A stretch of 64,000 nt of DNA from Syngnathus acus (lineage: Eukaryota; Chordata; Actinopteri; Syngnathiformes; Syngnathidae): positions 2,790,001 through 2,854,000 of the forward strand of contig NC_051099.1 in the NCBI RefSeq assembly GCF_901709675.1. The letters run 5' to 3'. Within the stretch, counting starts at the first letter, position 1, and every line of letters begins with the position of its first letter. Position numbers and translations under genes: made by a program. Positions 47,714 to 64,000 of this stretch are shown here, piece after piece. A model generated the notes under the pieces. It saw only the letters and a list, made by a program, of their open reading frames with translations, did no database searches and was not told where the DNA came from.

Positions 47714-50305
47714 CTTTTACGTCTTCTCATTGGAAAGGGGGCGGTTAAGAAAAACAAACTGCAAAAACACACACACACAAAAACAACTCTGGAAAGCTAG
47801 GGACTTGCAAATAACAAGGATATTAATAAATACATGGGCGCTCCAGGTTAAAGTCGTCCTAAATAGAGAAAGAGGAAAAGAGGGAGACAGAGAGAGGGTA
47901 GCAGAGAGGGAGGAAGGCAAGAGGTAAAAAAAAAAAAAAAAAAAAGGGGAAAAAAACGGACCTGCTTCAAGGTGGAGACGGAAGCGCTCAAACTTCCGGT
48001 CGAAGGGTTTGCAAAATAGAACAAGACAATCGTCGGATCTAAAAAAAACAAAACAAAAGTGAAAGCACCTAACACAGTAATTTATTATTTAATATTAATA
48101 TTACATTTCGTGTAGTCACATAACTTCTATTTTATTGATTACAAACATTTTTGAGCTAGTTCTTTAAAAAATACTAGACCGCTTAACATGATTTAAGAGC
48201 TCTTATTTTGAAGGAAAATCAGCCAAAACGGAAAACTCTTCCTTTACTATTTGGGACAATTGTTGCAGGTCCTGAATGGCTGAGCGGCAGAGGCTGCAGA
48301 TCGCTGCCTGCCTGCCTGAACGCTGCTCGTGTTTGCTCTCGGACTGGAATAGTCAGCAGCTGCTCTCAGCGAAACAAACAACCTGTCATTCAAACGGACA
48401 GGGGCGGGGCTTCAGCTAAGAAACGGGGCGGATGGGAAATGCTGTTCTTGCGTATTTTGCTATTTCTGGGTCCGCCCGGGGTCGCTCGTGTGCTTGCAGA
48501 AAGTTTCCCGGCTCTCCTGGTCCTAAAAGCAGAAAGTTTAGAACATTGACACTTATGGTTTGGTTTGAGCGAGGCCCTTGGTGTGCAGGGAATCTTTCAG
48601 GTGGAACCAGAAATGACAAATAAAAACAATAAAACAAAAAACTGCACTTTCCCACAGGCTCGATCTTCTGTCCATTTTGCCACCTAACGCAAAATAATTT
48701 TTGGCCATTTCAACACCTGTCTGCTGTTCATGCATTTGGTTGCAGTATTGAACGCCACCGATAGAGGGTGCCAAAACTCAAATAAATAGGTCTTTGGTGC
48801 AAACGGAACCACTTTAATCTTTTTTTTTTTTTTAGTGTGATCAAAATATAATTTGACATAATGCAGTAACATCATAACTCATACAAACATTCAGACAAAC
48901 CAACAAAATTCACATCAAAGTCACACACGGCAGCCAAACGGGTACAAAATGGAGTCCAGAAGAAAGCATTGTCATCATTTGCGCATTCAATTTGAACTTT
49001 TTTTTTTTGGTTTGTTTGTTTTTTGCAAATACAGAAAACAGTATCAAACATTAGGTTATCTCATGACAAAAACAAGGACCTGACGCATGCATTTTTTTTT
49101 TTTTTGGTTTTCTTTTTCAGAATATCGAGCTTGCATACAAAGGCAGACTGCTTGCAAAATCACATCGTCGCTTTAAGTCGGTAAATGTCGGTCAGGCTGT
49201 CGCTTATTGGAGGAGACGGTGATTATTGGGATCAATATAGAGCAGCGGGGGGGCACAAATAATAGTCATCAAAATCATGTAAAACAGTTTGCCAACAATA
49301 GCGTAGGCTATTCATAACTTAAAATGGGAGTCAAACTGGATTTCAACATAAAACCAGCAACTAAAAATAAATTACTTGAAATAAACAAAAATGTAAAATA
49401 TGCAGTTAATCTACATAAAACAGTTACATTAAAATACAATTACAACTGAAAAACAACAACTTAACTGGGGAAATCAACACAATAAATTGTCTTTAAATAA
49501 ATTTAAAAAAATTAAATATACCACAAAACAATGATAAATAAAATTATTAAAAATAAAACCAAAAATTTGAATTAAAAAAACAATAAAAGAAGCCAAATGA
49601 TATACATTTAAAATAAAATACCATCAAAAATAAAATACAATTGAGTCCAAATAAAATGTATAAAAAAAAAAAATCAGAAAACCATGCCAGGTGCTTGACC
49701 GGCAGTCTTGCACGTCTTTGCGCAAAGGCAGCATCTGCACTCAAAAGGTCACGCCGCGCATTCAGACTCATAAATAAGTGACGGACAAAAAACGCTACGT
49801 GTATCTCTGCCTCAACTCATCAGGGTCACACCCGGCCCTCGCGACCTCGCCTGTTGCTCCCGTGAAAATCAAATCCAACAAAGCGAAGGGGTGGGGGGGG
49901 GTAAGGGGCCTCGAAATCACGACATGATCCGAGCACTGAGGTGCACATTCTCAGCCCACTTAATGCGCGAGGGTTCTACATTCTGCTCACGTGACGCATT
50001 GGAGCCAAACCGGCCAGCCTCCCATTTAGCTGCCGTAACAAGGCGGGAGAGAAATAAATGTTGGCAAAATGCCGGCCGGCCATGCACGTGAATGTGGAAA
50101 AATTTTCCCCAAATTCCGTATCATGGTTATGAATGAACACTGCTACTGCTTTTGTACCAGCGGCGACCAAAGCGCTCATTCCGTGTCGGTGGCATTTAGA
50201 CACGGGAGGACGAATGAAAGGAAGCGAGGAAGGAAGGATGGTTGAGGTGAATGCAGGCATGTGCTGGGACGGCGGGGTCGGGTCTGTGGGCGAGATGAGG
50301 GACAT
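47714..50305. other. Intergenic DNA between castor2 and doc2
   Basis: The left part holds the castor2 promoter side: purine-rich tract 47860-47965 and an ETS-like acttccggt at 47992-48000. From about 48810 the stretch is very A/T-rich (48820-49690) with T and A homopolymers. The right part before 50305 should contain the doc2 3' UTR. I recognised no exon, RNA gene or transposon. Confidence 0.55.
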
Positions 50306-59751
<9,446 letters not shown>

Positions 59752-61952
59752 TCAAATTGTTGCTCAATTTGCAAGCTTTCTGCGTTGCGACGCCGGCGGC
59801 GATTACGAGAAGAAGAAAGAACGAAAAAGATGGCGAGGAGCCAAACTTTGTCTTGCCATTCCTGAGAAGTAAATAGAAGACACTGGCCACACTTAGTTGG
59901 GCACCGTGCGCTCGGAAGGAACAAGTGCTCGAGTGTTAACCTGCTCGCCTGTGCCAGGCCGCAATGAGCAATTTTCTCGCCTGCTTTGCTGCGGCTTCCC
60001 ATTACTTCCTCCTCATTAGAGTGGGACGACACGATCTGTTCATTTAAAAAAAAAAAAAAAAAAAATGTGTTGTTTGTTTTGCTTATTAGCAGAGATGATT
60101 TCAGAGGGATGGAAAGAGCAAGTTGTTTTAGAATTTGCCAGACACGCACACTTGACACGACAATCTGGCGTTAACCTCAAGGGTGAGAGGGGGGGGGCAA
60201 ATAGAAAGAAGGCTCCGCACTTGACACAAGCGCCACCACAATGATTCGCACATTTGCATACTGATCGAGAATTACATGCCTTGCCGCTTCGTTGCAATTT
60301 TCACCCTCCTCGTCGTTATTCGCAATTAGGGTCGAGGAAGGAACGCATGGGCAAACATTGGCCATGTTTGAAGTGACGTTTCGCAACTCTACAGGTGACT
60401 TGTTTTGCTTTTTTTGGACCTACCTCTGTTACAAATTGTGAAAAATTGACAGTTCATAATTCCCTAAAGCAAAGAAACTGTAATGAATGAAGACTGAACA
60501 ACAGGGGTTCGAGGATTGACCCCTGGGGCACTCCACGATTACAAAGTCACAAAGAATCACCAAATCTTGCTTAAAATCTGTTTCCGTCATATTGATTCTG
60601 AACTTTGCTACCATTGTTGCCGCATGTAGCTAAAAAAACTCTTCCGGCGAGCAGTCGATGTGTCGATTTGCGCCTGCTTTTTCCGGCAGGTGTGATTGTG
60701 ACTCATCGCACTCAGCGGAGAGTTGGAGAAGCATTCTATCGCCTCAAAAGCTACTAAAAATATCGAAAACGGGCTGCAAAACTGTCAGTCGGGGCGGATG
60801 CGGACCTGGAAGTCTACCGGAATGCTCCCGATAGCGCTGCGAGGAGCATTCCCGCGTACAAATCCGCATCACACACCCGTCATACTTGACGAGCACCTTT
60901 GCGAGAACTCTCAAAATAAACCCAGCTATTTTGAATGAACTCGAGGCGGGTCATCCAAGGCGGGTCGAGGCGACCCGGCCAACAGGTAGACCTTGATCAC
61001 AAGGCCACAAAACCACATGGCCGCACGGTTGTTTGCCACCGCCTCGGTCGTCACGGGCACGGAGGCTCCTGCGGAGTGAGCTGATAAAAAAGTGCGACGC
61101 GTGAATTGCCTGACACTAAAGGTGTTGCCATGACAACTGAGGAAGATCCGTAAAGTGTATTAAATGACAACAAGTGGACCTTAAGCTTCTGCCCCCCCGC
61201 CTTCCCCCGTCAGGAATAAAAGACGCATTTTAGCGGTATTAGCGATATGAGGACAGCGAGGTGTTAGCAGGGGCGTAGGTAGCGAGACACATATCAAGCG
61301 GCATGGCAACACGCATTGTAGCACTGAATTGACATGAGGATCACGTCAACGTCTAAGTGTGTATTCGGAAAGGCTGCGCACGCTGCGCTTACGAACGCCT
61401 CGTCGTCCATGCGAACGCGCGCCAGGCCTTTATTTGGAGCAAAAAAAAAACCATTTTGTTAAAATGAGCTTGAAAAGAATATATCAAGACAAATAAAGCC
61501 GATTATAATCAGCTGTTGACCTTACTTATTTTGATTTTTTGGCGGAAATGTTGACAGGAAGCAAGCAGAGGTAACAAAAGCGGACTCGATGAGGCTGGTG
61601 ATAAAAAACCAACGACGGCGGGGGCGCAAGACATGTTTTGCATCGAGCACATTAGCCAGTATTTTTGCATGGGCCACCCGCAGACGACTATTAAACGCCT
61701 CGAGAAAGGAACAGACGGCGGCGTGCAACGGGAGGAGGCCCGGTGGGTCAACGCCAGGCGAGGAACAAGAAACAGCTTTGGGAGCCTGCTTGATGATTCA
61801 CTTTCACTGCAATGGATGCCAGTGTGTGGCCCAAGGCTGTTTTTTTTTTTGATACAAGGAGGGGAATAATGGGCATTCAAATGGTGGCATGTACTTGAGA
61901 AAAATAAACACCTGCCTCAAATAAATGCCGGAGAAGTTGCTGGAAGCCTACC

Positions 61953-62019
61953 TTCAAACCACGACCCTGATTTAAAGCCAGAACTAAGATTTGAAACCTT
62001 AATTTGAAACCCTAATTTG
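61953..62019. repeat. Degenerate gaaaccctaattt minisatellite
   Basis: Successive units of about 13-18 bases are visible, the clearest being tttgaaaccttaa and tttgaaaccctaa, with more decayed units to the left. Related units occur at 62451-62478. Confidence 0.7.
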
Positions 62020-62450
62020 CTAAATGGGGGACTTTGACTTGTCTAGCCTATGACAATACGCGCAAAGTCTTGTGCCAAAACTAGCGTCGTTTTTTATTTT
62101 TGGAGGGGTGGGATGAGCGTCGATCTTCATTTTTTCCGTCACGCGCCCTGATTTTCAGCAGCAGCTGGGCTGGGCTGCTTTTTGACAGTAATCGCGCCAC
62201 ACGCTCGTGCGTTTGCCCGCTCTGGCGGCTTATCGGGCCATCACAACGCACGTTATTGTCCATTACGGGATTTCGCCTTCCCTCCGGCGGCGCAGACGAC
62301 ACGGCGAGATACTTTGTGCCTGGAAAAGCTTGCTAAACGCCCAAAAGACTCGCCACCGCTCTGCGCGCTGTCAAAGCTTTTACATGGGATACAATGTTTG
62401 GACGCTGGAGCGCTTGATGGCTGCTTCCACGTCAGATACCCTGAGCCTCG

Positions 62451-62478
62451 GCTTAAAACCCTAATTTGAAACCCTACC
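62451..62478. repeat. Second gaaaccctaattt patch
   Basis: The units ttaaaaccctaa, tttgaaaccctacc lie about 430 bases from the first patch and in the same orientation. Confidence 0.65.
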
Positions 62479-63349
62479 TAGAAAACCGTGCGTGTGCAGG
62501 CGTGTGCACGTTTGGTCCGGCCACATGCATGCATTACGCGCCTGTAAACGAATTACGCTATCTGGCCACACTCTGGCTCTTCCCCCAAAGCAGCGCGACT
62601 AATCCGGTTGGTTGCCAGGAAGTGAGCGAGTCCGGCCGACGGATGAGGCGGCCCGTCAAATAGGCCGCCGCGGTCTTGATTTAATATCGGCCTGGGGAGG
62701 AAATAAATGGCCGGTTGCGGAAGATTGGAGGTGGGGACGGGGGGGTCACGCGGAAAATGAACCGAGGCGCGGTCTATTTCCTGGCGCTGCCATTTGTCGC
62801 GCTTATTTTCACGAGCGCTGGCGGGGGATTTCCATGAATTCTACAAGTCACAAAACCTGTTTTACAAATGTTTCCTATTGTAATTTTTTTCATAAAAAAC
62901 TGTTCACTGAATAGCTCAGAATTCTGTGGTACTACTGCATTAGAGCAATTCCTTCCACATCGCATTCTAATTAGCGTCCGTTCATTATTATTTTTTCGCT
63001 GGCTGCTTTGTAATTACGTTGGACTTGTACAGAGCGCCCCCCGCCCCCACCCGATTCATTCATGTTTGCGCCGCGGACAAATGATCGGGCTTTGTTGTCA
63101 ACAATTTGCCACCGCCGTCGCGGACAGCAAATCTCAGTAATCAAGACGCTAACGAGGCCAAGTCCAACACAATCACGCGCGTCCTCGTGTGATTAGTGGA
63201 CGTGTGTTTTTATTTGGGGCCATTGCTTGTTTGTTGAATTATTTTTTACTGTTTTCTGACACCACAGAGCCGAAGAAAAAAAAAAAAGATCCATAAAATC
63301 GGGCGAACGTGTCGATCATAACAAGACACATGCAAAAACACTCCTCGAA

Positions 63350-63560
63350 TGTCAGCCATTTTAGTTTGAAGCAGCCATTTTGAGGCAAATTTGTATCTGA
63401 AAAAGTTTCCACTTACAAAATTAACCATAGACAAGTATCACCAGTCAAGGTGAAACTGAGTTGACATTCTTATCATAACATGATGCCCGGAAAAAGAACT
63501 AAACGCCGAGTCTGCCATTTTGGTTTGAAGCCGACATTTTGCACAAGTGGGCCATAAAAA
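63350..63560 (+). repeat. Dispersed CCATTTTGG-type repeat, copy 4
   Basis: Two internal copies of a motif are seen: cagccattttagtttgaagc followed by agccattttg, and tgccattttggtttgaagcc followed by gacattttg. The reverse complement of copy 3 has the same pair (ccgttttgtttgaagcagcc). The two internal copies are about 160 bases apart. Confidence 0.55.
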
Positions 63561-63950
63561 ACAAATGAAAAGCATTGAGGCATCGTACGGCTTCTGGGGG
63601 CGTTCCAAGCGCGTGGCGCTTTCAAATTGAAGCACTACATCAGGGCGTCACTGGCCCAGACAGCAAACAAGCTTCGGGTTAGGGGTCGCCGCGAGAGTTA
63701 TAGCTTGATTGGCTTGGGGGGGTATCACAAAAGGGAAACAAACACGGGCTGTAAATAAACAAGGATGTGTGGTGGGCGGCTGCGTTGTGGATCGCTCGCC
63801 CGCACAAGATGGAGCGGTCGCTCCAGGTGGCGTGTGCAAGATAGAAGGAGCAGCACAATGTGCATTCAATTTTTCTTTTTTCGACAGTGTTATTAACAAG
63901 CCCTCCCCCATTCCAATAAACTATTTCTACAATTTCCTACAACTATTTAA

Positions 63951-64000
63951 ACGGGGGTGGCTCGGTAGGGCACTGGTTACCACGTCCCCCTCACAGCTCA
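63951..64000 (+). mobile_element. tRNA-derived SINE head, cut by the window end
   Basis: The sequence gggggtggctcggtagggca then ctggttaccacgtccccctc acagctca follows the same head pattern as the element at 20541-20617, in the opposite orientation. A/B-box spacing fits a tRNA-like promoter. The rest lies beyond 64000. Confidence 0.6.

Overview
The window is vertebrate nuclear DNA, almost certainly from a ray-finned (teleost) fish. Its genes have many short exons with GT-AG introns, often under 100 bases. Dispersed repeats look like known fish families, and CA/GT microsatellites and long G/C homopolymers are common. There are no operons, ribosome binding sites, CRISPR arrays or prophage genes.

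Layout. 1-8.4 kb: gene-free DNA upstream of fgfr4. 8.5-18.8 kb (+): fgfr4, with a probable non-coding first exon and 19 coding exons (917 aa). It encodes signal peptide, four Ig domains with an acid box, one membrane helix and a split tyrosine kinase. 18.8-28.5 kb: gene-poor intergenic DNA with a tRNA-derived SINE. 28.5-31.1 kb (-): znf346, a dsRNA-binding zinc-finger protein (342 aa, 7 coding exons). 31.7 kb (+): an intact tRNA-Val(AAC). 32.3-35.1 kb (-): hpgd-type short-chain dehydrogenase (263 aa, 7 exons). 35.8-40.8 kb (-): trim37, an E3 ubiquitin ligase with RING, B-box, coiled coil and MATH domains (956 aa, 23 exons). 44.1-47.7 kb (-): castor2, an mTORC1-pathway ACT-domain protein (328 aa, 9 exons). 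50.3-59.7 kb (-): a Doc2-family double-C2 gene whose 5' exon(s) are not in the window. The last 4 kb is probably the first intron of that gene and ends in a partial SINE.

The genes do not form a pathway; they are independent housekeeping, signalling and neuronal genes. The znf346-fgfr4 pairing matches the human 5q35 neighbourhood and supports the fgfr4 call. Five protein genes in a row lie on the minus strand, and fgfr4 is convergent to them.

I found no undescribed system. The points most worth a second look are: the fourth, N-terminal Ig domain of fgfr4; a Tyr where human FGFR4 has its hinge Cys; Cys-Cys replacing the substrate-binding Gln pair of hpgd; a CASTOR1-like His in castor2; a 23-base G tract just after the castor2 stop; and a degenerate repeat family scattered through the doc2 introns. 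Exon limits were read by eye from splice consensus, reading-frame continuity and family similarity, and no database was consulted.
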